From Lutibacter sp. (GTDB lineage: Bacteria; Bacteroidota; Bacteroidia; Flavobacteriales; Flavobacteriaceae), in assembly GCA_021647265.1 (NCBI GenBank), contig JAKIVA010000053.1, forward strand, positions 1 through 15,609: a DNA stretch of 15,609 nucleotides, in the 5' to 3' direction. The notes under the pieces are model-generated. The model was not told the origin of the DNA. It was given only the letters and a program-made list of their open reading frames with translations, and did not search any database. The first letter of the stretch is position 1. Every line of letters starts with the position of its first letter. Both the position numbers and the translations under genes were made by a program. This document shows, in pieces, positions 5,770-13,301 of this stretch.

Positions 5770-7500
5770 ATGTTTGAAATTTCCCAATTAAAGGAGAAAA
5801 CTCTTGTAGAATTACAAGAAATCGCAAAAACTATTGGAGCTAAAAAATTTAGTCAATTAAAAAAACTAGACTTAGTTTATTTAATACTCGACATTCAAGC
5901 TTCAACCCCTTCAAAAGTTATTAAAAACACACCTTCTACTAATGATGGCAAACCAAGACGAAGAAGAATTCAAAAAAAGCCAACTATTGCAAAAGACAAC
6001 AAAGCAACTCAAAAAGAGAATCCTCAAAAAGAGAATCCTCAAAAAGAACTTGCTTTAGAAGTTAAGAAGGAGGTAGAACAACCGAAAAAAATTGAACAAA
6101 AAAGAGAGGTAAAAGAATCTCAAAAAGCTAATACTAAACAGCCTATTACTAAACGTGAGGTTAAAAAACCTGAAAACAGTAATACTCCTATAGTAGAACA
6201 AAAAAATCAACAAGAGAAAAAACCTCAAAATGAAACTACTCAACATAACAAACCCAAACAACAAAATCAACCTAAGCAGGTAAATCACCCTAAACAACAA
6301 AACAAACAACCGAGACAAAACAATAGAGATAACAAAGGACAACGTATAAATAATGGTAATAGATACAGAGATCCCGATTATGAATTTGATGGTATTATTG
6401 AAAGTGAGGGTGTTTTAGAAATGATGCCTGATGGTTATGGTTTTTTACGATCTTCAGATTATAACTATTTATCTTCACCTGACGATATTTATTTATCTCA
6501 ATCTCAAGTAAAATTATTTGGATTAAAAACTGGTGATACTGTAAAAGGTGTGGTTAGGCCTCCAAAAGAAGGTGAAAAATATTTCCCTTTAATCCGTGTG
6601 TCAAAAATAAACGGACTAAACCCTAATGTTGTTAGAGATCGTGTTTCTTTTGAACATTTAACACCTTTGTTTCCTGAAGAAAAATTCAATTTAGCTGGTA
6701 AATCTAGCACTTTATCAACACGAATTATTGATTTATTTTCTCCCATTGGAAAAGGACAAAGAGGGATGGTTGTTTCTCAACCAAAAACGGGTAAAACAAT
6801 GTTACTTAAAGATATTGCAAATTCAATTGCAGCTAATCATCCTGAAGTTTATCAAATTATTTTATTAATTGACGAAAGACCTGAGGAAGTAACTGATATG
6901 CAACGAAGTGTTAGAGGAGAAGTTGTTGCTTCAACTTTTGATGAACCTGCAGACAAACACGTAAGAGTAGCCAATATTGTTTTAGAAAAAGCAAAACGTT
7001 TGGTTGAATGTGGACATGATGTTGTTATTTTATTAGACTCTATAACACGTTTAGCAAGAGCCTATAATACCGTAGCGCCTGCTTCAGGTAAAATTTTATC
7101 TGGAGGTATTGATGCTAATGCTTTGCACAAGCCAAAGCGTTTCTTTGGTGCTGCACGTAACATTGAAAATGGTGGTTCATTAACAATTATTGCAACTGCC
7201 TTAACTGAAACCGGCTCAAAAATGGATGAGGTAATCTTTGAAGAATTTAAAGGTACTGGTAATATGGAACTTCAGTTAGAAAGAAATATTTCTAACCGTA
7301 GAATCTATCCTGCCATTGATCTTGTTAAATCTAGCACTCGTAGAGATGATTTACTGCTAGATTCTAAAACTGTTAAGCGTATGTGGGTACTAAGAAAATA
7401 CTTAGCTGATATGAACCCAGTTGAAGCAATGGAGTTCATTAAAGATAAAATACAGTTTACAACCTCAAATGAAGAATTTTTAATTTCAATGAACGGATAA
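5770..7500 (+). CDS. rho: Transcription termination factor Rho with a long low-complexity insert
   Basis: The hexameric RNA-dependent ATPase/helicase that ends transcription at rut sites, 576 residues. The Rho_N helical domain (~1-45, MFEISQLKEKTLVELQEIAK) is followed by a Lys/Asn/Gln/Pro-rich disordered insert (~55-200). The RNA-binding cold-shock-like domain (~208-280) carries MPDGYGFLRSSDYNYL. The ATPase core has Walker A SQPKTGKT (336-343), the catalytic-Glu block LIDERPEEVTDM (366-377), Walker B VVILLDS (418-424), the Q-loop region APASGKILSGG (436-446) and the Arg-finger region RRIYPAIDL (510-518). Escherichia coli Rho has 419 residues, and the excess is almost all in the insert. A 15-base tandem repeat encodes QKENP-QKENP-QKE in the insert. 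The gene stands alone and ends in a strong terminator. Confidence 0.98.
   Translation: MFEISQLKEKTLVELQEIAKTIGAKKFSQLKKLDLVYLILDIQASTPSKVIKNTPSTNDGKPRRRRIQKKPTIAKDNKATQKENPQKENPQKELALEVKKEVEQPKKIEQKREVKESQKANTKQPITKREVKKPENSNTPIVEQKNQQEKKPQNETTQHNKPKQQNQPKQVNHPKQQNKQPRQNNRDNKGQRINNGNRYRDPDYEFDGIIESEGVLEMMPDGYGFLRSSDYNYLSSPDDIYLSQSQVKLFGLKTGDTVKGVVRPPKEGEKYFPLIRVSKINGLNPNVVRDRVSFEHLTPLFPEEKFNLAGKSSTLSTRIIDLFSPIGKGQRGMVVSQPKTGKTMLLKDIANSIAANHPEVYQIILLIDERPEEVTDMQRSVRGEVVASTFDEPADKHVRVANIVLEKAKRLVECGHDVVILLDSITRLARAYNTVAPASGKILSGGIDANALHKPKRFFGAARNIENGGSLTIIATALTETGSKMDEVIFEEFKGTGNMELQLERNISNRRIYPAIDLVKSSTRRDDLLLDSKTVKRMWVLRKYLADMNPVEAMEFIKDKIQFTTSNEEFLISMNG
6010..6048 (+). repeat. 15-base tandem repeat inside rho (QKENP units)
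   Basis: CAAAAAGAGAATCCT occurs twice head to tail (6010-6024, 6025-6039) and is followed by a partial third copy CAAAAAGAA. The unit is a multiple of three, so changes in copy number keep the reading frame and would lengthen or shorten the disordered Rho insert (residues ~81-93). Confidence 0.85.
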
Positions 7501-7527
7501 TAACATACTAAGTATTATTTTATATAT

Positions 7528-7563
7528 AAAAAAACCTGTCCAATTTAATGAACAGGTTTTTTT
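7528..7563. terminator. Bidirectional intrinsic terminator between rho and the ppiD-like gene
   Basis: AAAAAAACCTGT (7528-7539) pairs perfectly with ACAGGTTTTTTT (7552-7563) around a 12-base loop. A T-tract follows the GC part of the stem on both strands, so one hairpin serves both convergent genes, 27 bases after the rho stop and 25 bases after the ppiD-like stop. Confidence 0.88.
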
Positions 7564-7588
7564 ATGTCTCTTATTTATCTCTTTATTT

Positions 7589-9751
7589 TTAAAAGAATTT
7601 ACTCCTATTATCCACTACATCAGCAGTTTCTTTTAACACTCTAAATATTTGATATGTTTTAGCTTTAAGTTTATTGGCCTCTCTTTTACTAAAGGTATTA
7701 TAGTTTTCCAATTTGGTTGGAAATTCTCGTTTTATTACTTTAACAACAAATACACCTTTCTCTCCTTCAATTTTATCTGATATTTTGTTTATTGCTAAAG
7801 TTGACATTGCTCCTACAACAACAGGCTCTTTACCTACACCTGAAATTAACGGGCTCGCTAAAGTTACCGATGATGCTGTACGCACATTTGTGTTGCTATT
7901 TTTAGCAATCTCCTCTAATGTATCTCCATTCATTTTTTGTTTAATTATGGTAGCCTTTTTTTCTTTCGTTAATTTTAAAAGAACTTCCTCAATTACAACA
8001 GAACTTAATACTAGACCTCCTTTTTCAGTTTTTTCACTTAGCAAAACTACTGCATAACTTCTTTTTCCTGCCGTTTCAACATCAAAACGTTTTGAGTCTC
8101 CAACTTCCCTATCATTCTTAAAAGCCCATGTAACAATTTGTCGTTGATTTCCTATACCTGGAACATTTTCGTCTAATTCTTTCAAGTTAAGAGCTAATTG
8201 AACTTTATAGCCTAATTCTTTTGCTAAGTCATCTATATTTTTCCCTTCATCTAAATTGGCTGCCAATGTTTCAGCTTTCTCAAAAATAGCATTTTCTGTG
8301 GCTTCAGAAGGCTCAATTAAACGAGCAAAAGTTACTAATTTTACTGCTTTTTTAGGTTTCGTTTGATCATCTATCTTTATTATATGAAAACCGAATGCTG
8401 TTTCAACAACCTTTAGACTTCCTTTCTTATTCTTATAGATAAAATTCGCGAAATCTTTATCAAAACTTGGTGAAAAAGCTTGATCTTTTCTAACCCAACC
8501 AATATCTCCTCCTTTACCTTTCGTGCCATCAGAATTTATTTTGTCAGCAATTTTAGCAAACTTAGATTTGTTATTTTTAACAATATTTAAAATACTATCT
8601 GCTGTTTTTTTAGCGGCCTCTTTTGTCTTAGTTGAAGCAGATCTAGTTGCTCCAATATAAGGAACAATAATATGACTTGATTTTACAGAGTCAGGCAATT
8701 GTAAAATTTCAACAATTTTAGAAATTTTATAATATCCATTGTCTTTGTATGGCCCCACAACATCTCCTAAGGAAGCCTCAAAAATAGCATCAGAAACAAT
8801 TGCTGGGACTTGATTTTTAAACTTATAACTATTGTCTATTGATAAGTCAGATTTATTATCATTTAAAAACTCTTCGTAATTAGTGGTACTCTTAAGTCCT
8901 TTAACTTTAACTGTAGTTTTAGCAGCATTGCTATATTCTTCTCTATCATCAATAAAAGTAGCTACTACATTTTTAATCTCTTCTTCGTCTTCTTTAGAAG
9001 GTTCAATATCAAACTTAACATACTTTAATGTACGTGTTCCTTCTGATTTGAAATTTTTTGGAAATTTCTCAATATATTTTTTTATTTCACTTTTTGTAAC
9101 AGTTACTAAACTATCTGGAATTGATGTGTAAGGAACAAAAACAAATTTAGCATCTATTTTAGTGTTGTTAAACAGATATTCTCTTTCTCCATCTTTTAGT
9201 GAAGCTCCAAGACCATCTCTAACCAATGACGTATAAGCCAATCTTTGTAAATTTTGTTTGATACTTTTTTCTGTTGCTAACCAATTAGACCAAGCCTTAG
9301 TATTTCCAGCTTCAGCCTCATCTTTCATGTTTGCAATATATTCTTTAAGCTTTTCTTGATCAAAAAGATTTATATCATTTTTAAATAATGGTGAACTTTG
9401 AATTTCTGGTAGTGCAATCATTGCATCCCATATATCTTTCTCTCCTACTACTATTCCTGCCTTTTCTAGTTCAGATTCAAATATTTTATCACTTAACATT
9501 GAATTCCATACAGCATTTACTGCTTGCATTTGAGTTGCTCTACCTCTGCTTTGTGATCTATAAGCCTCAACTTGTCTTGCAAACTCCTCTCTATCAATAT
9601 TTTCACCGTTAATTTCACCGATTGAATTGACTTTACTTGAGCTAAAAAAACTTTGAATTGATTGTGGATCAAGTACAAATGCAAAAAGTGCTAAACCTAC
9701 TATTAGGATTAGGAACATTGAACGATCTCTAATTTTTGATAAAATTGCCAT
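7589..9751 (-). CDS. ppiD: PpiD-like periplasmic peptidylprolyl isomerase / chaperone (SurA_N + PPIC)
   Basis: A membrane-anchored foldase, 720 residues, expected to help outer-membrane and secreted proteins fold. A short cytoplasmic tail MAILSKIRDRS precedes one membrane helix (~11-28, MFLILIVGLALFAFVL). A SurA_N-like chaperone region covers ~40-200. A parvulin (PPIC) domain lies at ~356-462, with SSHIIVPY, GKGGDIGWVRKDQAFSPSF and ETAFGFHIIKI. The rest (~465-720) resembles the extended C-terminal part of Bacteroidota PpiD proteins. Escherichia coli PpiD has 623 residues; I use the symbol by architecture, not proven orthology, and databases may call it simply 'peptidylprolyl isomerase' or 'SurA N-terminal domain protein'. 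It is separated from the upstream transporter gene by 111 bases holding its own promoter, and shares a terminator with rho. Confidence 0.92.
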   Translation of the reverse strand: MAILSKIRDRSMFLILIVGLALFAFVLDPQSIQSFFSSSKVNSIGEINGENIDREEFARQVEAYRSQSRGRATQMQAVNAVWNSMLSDKIFESELEKAGIVVGEKDIWDAMIALPEIQSSPLFKNDINLFDQEKLKEYIANMKDEAEAGNTKAWSNWLATEKSIKQNLQRLAYTSLVRDGLGASLKDGEREYLFNNTKIDAKFVFVPYTSIPDSLVTVTKSEIKKYIEKFPKNFKSEGTRTLKYVKFDIEPSKEDEEEIKNVVATFIDDREEYSNAAKTTVKVKGLKSTTNYEEFLNDNKSDLSIDNSYKFKNQVPAIVSDAIFEASLGDVVGPYKDNGYYKISKIVEILQLPDSVKSSHIIVPYIGATRSASTKTKEAAKKTADSILNIVKNNKSKFAKIADKINSDGTKGKGGDIGWVRKDQAFSPSFDKDFANFIYKNKKGSLKVVETAFGFHIIKIDDQTKPKKAVKLVTFARLIEPSEATENAIFEKAETLAANLDEGKNIDDLAKELGYKVQLALNLKELDENVPGIGNQRQIVTWAFKNDREVGDSKRFDVETAGKRSYAVVLLSEKTEKGGLVLSSVVIEEVLLKLTKEKKATIIKQKMNGDTLEEIAKNSNTNVRTASSVTLASPLISGVGKEPVVVGAMSTLAINKISDKIEGEKGVFVVKVIKREFPTKLENYNTFSKREANKLKAKTYQIFRVLKETADVVDNRSKFF

Positions 9752-9777
9752 TATGTTATTTCTTTTATTACAGTGTG

Positions 9778-9808
9778 CGAAAATACAATTAAGTATTTAA
9801 TTATGAAA
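9778..9808 (-). promoter_or_regulatory. Promoter of the ppiD-like gene (TTTC-N19-TATTTTCG)
   Basis: The minus strand has TATTTTCG (9778-9785), one base off TAnnTTTG, and TTTC (9805-9808) exactly 19 bases upstream, one base off TTTG. The leader to the ATG at 9751 would be about 20 bases. Each box has one mismatch, but the spacing is right. No clear terminator for the upstream operon is seen in 9786-9862. Confidence 0.4.
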
Positions 9809-9862
9809 GTGAAATAATTATAATTAACGGTAAAAGCAACGTATTTTAGCTATTGTTCACAA

Positions 9863-11128
9863 TTAATCTATTTTATCTAATATTTTTAAGTAAACTTCCT
9901 TAATTTTTGAGGCATCTACTTTTAACATTTTAAAATATAAATTATTTATTTCTATAATTTCATCTTGTTTTGGAATGTCTTCATTATGGTAAACTATAAA
10001 CCCTCCTAATGTTTCATAGGCTTCATTTTCTTCTAAATTTAAATTGTAAGTTTCATTAAGGTAATCAACTTCCAAACGTGCTGAAAACTCAAATTCTCTA
10101 TTATTAATTTTATTTTCAAGTAAATCAACAGTATCGTGTTCATCAATAATTTCTCCAAACAATTCTTCTACAACATCTTCAACAGTAATAATACCCGAAG
10201 TTCCACCAAATTCATCTAGAACAATTGAAATACTTTTCTTCTTTTTTATTAAAATATTCAATACATCATTAATCATCATACTTTCTGGTACAAAATCTAC
10301 AGATAATATAATTGACCGAATATTTTTAGGTTTCTTAAACAGTTCAAAAGCATGAACATAACCTAAAACATCATCTAATGAGTTATTATACACCAAAATT
10401 TTGGAGTATCCAGTTTCAATAAATAAATTTTTTAAATTTTCAATTGTATCATTAATATCAACAGCTACAATTTCAGTACGTGGTATCATAATTTCACGCG
10501 CTTTAACATTATCAAATACTAATGCATTTTGAAAAATTTGAATTTCTGAATCTACTTCGTCTTCATTTTCGGTATTTTCTAACTGTTTTGTAATATAATT
10601 TCCTAATTCTTCTTTACTAAACTCCGTTTGATTTTTAATTTTAGGAGAGTTAAAAAAAGTTTTTAAAAAATAATCTGAAATAGCCGTGATAAAATCTGAT
10701 ATATAATGAAAAATAATAAAAAAGAAATAAGCTAAAGGTGCAAAAATCAGCAAGGATTCATTTGCGTAAATTCTAAATATTGCTTTTGGTAAAAATTCAG
10801 CAGTTACTAAAATTACAATTGTAGAAATTGTTGTTTGAATTAATAAAACTGAAAACTCATTTAATTGATTTACTGGTAAAAACTCAAGTAAAACTTTCCC
10901 CATAAAGAAACTATAAATTACCAGAGCTATATTATTACCAACAAGCATTGTAGTAATAAATTTAGAAGATTTTAATGTTAGTTTATTTAATATTTTTGAG
11001 GTAAAACCTTCTTTCTTTTTTTCTATTTCAATTTGAAATTTATTTGCTGAAATATAGGCTATTTCCATTCCTGAGAAAAAGGCAGAAAGTAGTATAGAGA
11101 TTAATATGACAGCAATTTGAAATTCCAT
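9863..11128 (-). CDS. CNNM/CorC (HlyC/CorC 'hemolysin') family transporter-like protein
   Basis: An inner-membrane protein of 421 residues in the family linked to Mg2+ or other divalent cation export; 'hemolysin' is a historical label. The DUF21/CNNM domain (~1-165) has the signature FFSGMEIAYIS (17-27), VGNNIALVIYS and TAEFLPKAIFR (109-119). A CBS pair spans ~210-330: IMIPRTEIVAVD opens it and DEFGGTSGIITVEDVVEELFGEI closes it. The C-terminal CorC_HlyC domain (~345-421) includes YETLGGFIVY. It begins immediately after the stop of a 62-residue membrane protein, at the end of the coaX-to-lptC operon. GldE of gliding Flavobacteriia belongs to this family, but no gldD is adjacent, so I do not call it GldE. 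Confidence 0.92.
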   Translation of the reverse strand: MEFQIAVILISILLSAFFSGMEIAYISANKFQIEIEKKKEGFTSKILNKLTLKSSKFITTMLVGNNIALVIYSFFMGKVLLEFLPVNQLNEFSVLLIQTTISTIVILVTAEFLPKAIFRIYANESLLIFAPLAYFFFIIFHYISDFITAISDYFLKTFFNSPKIKNQTEFSKEELGNYITKQLENTENEDEVDSEIQIFQNALVFDNVKAREIMIPRTEIVAVDINDTIENLKNLFIETGYSKILVYNNSLDDVLGYVHAFELFKKPKNIRSIILSVDFVPESMMINDVLNILIKKKKSISIVLDEFGGTSGIITVEDVVEELFGEIIDEHDTVDLLENKINNREFEFSARLEVDYLNETYNLNLEENEAYETLGGFIVYHNEDIPKQDEIIEINNLYFKMLKVDASKIKEVYLKILDKID

Positions 11129-11317
11129 TTATTTTTTATTTCTGTTTTCAAATTTTTTTCTAAATCGTTTTCTAAAAAAATACATGAAAATAGCCAAAAC
11201 CGAAAACAATAATAATAAATACGCTTTTTGAGTACCCCAATTTCTAAAGGTTTCAATAATAAACACAATGGCTATAATTAAATAACCATATTCAAATATT
11301 TTCCAAATTTTTTGCAT
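11129..11317 (-). CDS. Small two-helix membrane protein, function unknown
   Basis: A 62-residue protein, not recognised as a named family. The N-terminal MQKIWKIFEYGYLIIAIVFI and a second stretch AYLLLLFSVLAIFMYFF are hydrophobic helices (~10-22 and 33-48), joined by the short ETFRNWGTQK loop. The tail RKRFRKKFENRNKK is strongly basic, so it should face the cytoplasm and place the N-terminus there too. It is wedged between lptC (3-base gap) and the CNNM/CorC gene (0-base gap), with the operon's codon use and no competing frame, so it is very likely a real gene. It may serve LPS export or the neighbouring transporter; that is inference from position only. Confidence 0.8.
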   Translation of the reverse strand: MQKIWKIFEYGYLIIAIVFIIETFRNWGTQKAYLLLLFSVLAIFMYFFRKRFRKKFENRNKK

Positions 11318-11320
11318 TTT

Positions 11321-11881
11321 TTAATCTTTAATATTAATAATACCACTTTGATTTTTAACCCACCACTTTGTTAAATCTTCAGAAGCTTCAAACCCTGTAC
11401 CTCTTATTGTATCAGATGGTGTATAAAATATGAATTTTTTTTCAGTAAAGTAATAATGTGTTTTTTGATCCCAATAAATTTGACTTGTAGTCAACTTGTT
11501 TTTTTGGGCATAATTAATAATTATAACATTATTTTTTATCTCAGATACTGCTGTTTTTTTATAACTTTTTGCATAATCTCCTTCAATGGTAACCGAATCT
11601 CCATTTTTTTCAATAGACGTAATTTTTATTCCTTTAGGAAACTCAGAGTATGGCTGAAAATTTCTATTGCTAAAATCGAGCATTAATGGAGCTCTCATTC
11701 TAATATCAATTCTTCCTGAGTCTGTATGTCTAAGGTTAATATTATAAGCCTCTCCAATAGGTAAGTTTTTATCTGCTAAAAAATCTCTAACTTCTTTTGG
11801 ATCATTTGTACATGAAAAAAACATTGCTACTGTTAACACAATAGCAATGTTTATAATTTTATTTACAACTGATTTTGTCAT
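11321..11881 (-). CDS. lptC: LPS export ABC transporter periplasmic protein LptC (lipoprotein)
   Basis: A component of the Lpt bridge that moves LPS from the inner to the outer membrane, 186 residues. The N-terminus (1-23) is a lipoprotein signal ending MFFSC with Cys24, so it is predicted to be lipidated, unlike the Escherichia coli protein, which is anchored by a helix. The body is beta-rich (RIDIRMRAPLMLDF, YSEFPKGIKI, DSVTIEGDYA, NNVIIINYAQ, TSQIYWDQKTHYYFTEK), and the end has GTGFEASEDLTKWWVKN, a pattern I associate with Bacteroidota LptC. It lies 32 bases after the TPR gene and 3 bases before the small membrane protein gene. A TATATTTG box sits only a few bases before the ATG. Confidence 0.9.
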   Translation of the reverse strand: MTKSVVNKIINIAIVLTVAMFFSCTNDPKEVRDFLADKNLPIGEAYNINLRHTDSGRIDIRMRAPLMLDFSNRNFQPYSEFPKGIKITSIEKNGDSVTIEGDYAKSYKKTAVSEIKNNVIIINYAQKNKLTTSQIYWDQKTHYYFTEKKFIFYTPSDTIRGTGFEASEDLTKWWVKNQSGIINIKD

Positions 11882-11885
11882 TTGA

Positions 11886-11893
11886 CAAATATA
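11886..11893 (-). promoter_or_regulatory. Possible internal promoter -7 box (TATATTTG) right before lptC
   Basis: The minus strand reads TATATTTG, then TCAA and the lptC ATG at 11881. It matches the consensus exactly, but transcription would begin at or within a base or two of the ATG, giving a leaderless message. There is no clear -33 box. It may be chance in AT-rich DNA. Confidence 0.3.
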
Positions 11894-11913
11894 TCAATTA
11901 TACTGTCTTAAAT

Positions 11914-13284
11914 CTAATCTTTTGAGCGAACTCTTACTGTTTCATTAATCCAGCATCCTATTTTGTGAGGAACACCTGGTTTAACTCCTGCTACAAATAA
12001 ATCTTTTTTAGAAGGCATATTCTCTAGGTAAGCTCTAATATATTTATTTGCCAATCTACTAATACTTGGGTCTACAGATTTTGCTTTTACGGCTTTGTTA
12101 TACGCTGCAACATACACCATTCTTTTAGAAACAACATCTGTTCCACATGAATTGGCACTTGATGCGTACATAGAAGCGATTACTAAATAAGCCTTACCCA
12201 TAGTTGGCGCATTTTTTAAAGCTCTATATGCATAATTTCTCGCTTCACTTTTTCTTCCTTTTTTACTTAAGATTTGCGAAACTTTTAATAAGAATTTAGC
12301 TTTTTTATAAGAATCTGTTTCTTCTTCAATGGCTCTTTTAAAATATTCCATTGCTTTATTAGTTTCTCCATTTTTCAGCAAGAAACCTGCATAATATACA
12401 TAGGCACTTGAAGAAGGGTCTGCTTCTACATAAGCTTCAACTAACGTATCATAGAATGGATCTTCCGTACATTCTTTATTATACATTCTCGATACAGCTC
12501 TTTTCAACCAAATTTTATCATTTTTATTTTTCTCAAAATTCTTTTTGTTTAAAGGAATTAAATTTTCACAAGTTGAAATAGCTGATAGTTTAGCATCTAA
12601 ACCTCCTTCAACAATAGTCAAATTAGTAAGTATTTGTTGATAAATTTTTCTTTTTTTCTTATCTTTAGAACTTAATGTTGCGGAATCTTTAGCATTAATA
12701 GCATCAATTTTTTTAGAATAAGCTGCTCTTTTTAATTCTAATCCTTCACCCACTTCATCATAGGTGTCAAAAACTTTTTGAGGATCATTGTCTTTATATT
12801 TATTTAAAATAATATCAAAATATTTATATAAATTTTTAGGAGATACCTCTGTTGGGTCTTCCTTAAAAGATTTCTCAATCCAACTGTATACTTCTTCTTC
12901 TGAAGCTCCCTGTTCTGCCTTAAACGTAGCTATTTTATCATATACTTTAGCTTTATCTTTAGGGAAATACTTTAGTCTTTGGTTATAAACTCTCATAACT
13001 AAATCAGCCGCAGCAGCTTTTTCACTTTCTGGTGCCTTTTCATATTTGTGCTCGGCAATTTTTATACCATACTTATATATATTAACTGAAAGTTTAGGAC
13101 AGTTATCCATACACCACATCCAATTTTCAAAGGCAGCGTCGTATTTTTTGGCTTTAAAATCTCCTTTAAAGAGATTGTATTTCATTAATTTCTCTCTATC
13201 TATTTCAGATTGCTCTTGTGAAAACAACATTGTTGTTGAAATTAATACAAATAATAAAGCTAAAATTTGTTTCATTTTTTTCAT
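11914..13284 (-). CDS. Secreted tetratricopeptide-repeat protein, function unknown
   Basis: A 456-residue exported protein. Residues 1-22 form a signal peptide (MKKMKQILALLFVLISTTMLFSQ); an alternative start at the second Met (residue 4) is equally possible. The rest is helical repeats: the clearest TPR-like units are at ~293-360, with SAYVYYAGFLLKNGETNKAM and ARNYAYRALKNAPTMGKAYL. A Lys-rich helical part lies at ~180-260. Four scattered Cys pairs (for example WCMDNC at 57-62) could form disulfides in the periplasm. I recognise it as a type found in Flavobacteriia but know no function. It follows the outer-membrane protein gene by 17 bases and precedes lptC by 32, so a role in envelope assembly is plausible by position. 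Confidence 0.85.
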   Translation of the reverse strand: MKKMKQILALLFVLISTTMLFSQEQSEIDREKLMKYNLFKGDFKAKKYDAAFENWMWCMDNCPKLSVNIYKYGIKIAEHKYEKAPESEKAAAADLVMRVYNQRLKYFPKDKAKVYDKIATFKAEQGASEEEVYSWIEKSFKEDPTEVSPKNLYKYFDIILNKYKDNDPQKVFDTYDEVGEGLELKRAAYSKKIDAINAKDSATLSSKDKKKRKIYQQILTNLTIVEGGLDAKLSAISTCENLIPLNKKNFEKNKNDKIWLKRAVSRMYNKECTEDPFYDTLVEAYVEADPSSSAYVYYAGFLLKNGETNKAMEYFKRAIEEETDSYKKAKFLLKVSQILSKKGRKSEARNYAYRALKNAPTMGKAYLVIASMYASSANSCGTDVVSKRMVYVAAYNKAVKAKSVDPSISRLANKYIRAYLENMPSKKDLFVAGVKPGVPHKIGCWINETVRVRSKD

Positions 13285-13301
13285 CTTCTTATCATTTTTA
13301 A

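Noticed and set aside
6055..6342. 95-codon open frame antisense to rho
   Set aside because: It lies opposite the low-complexity insert of rho; its Phe/Leu/Arg-rich translation is what the antisense of A-rich Lys/Gln/Asn codons gives. No promoter or family similarity.
9863..11128. Calling the CNNM/CorC protein GldE of the gliding machinery
   Set aside because: Same family, but the usual gldD neighbour is absent and the sequence alone does not separate GldE from other CorC-like paralogs.
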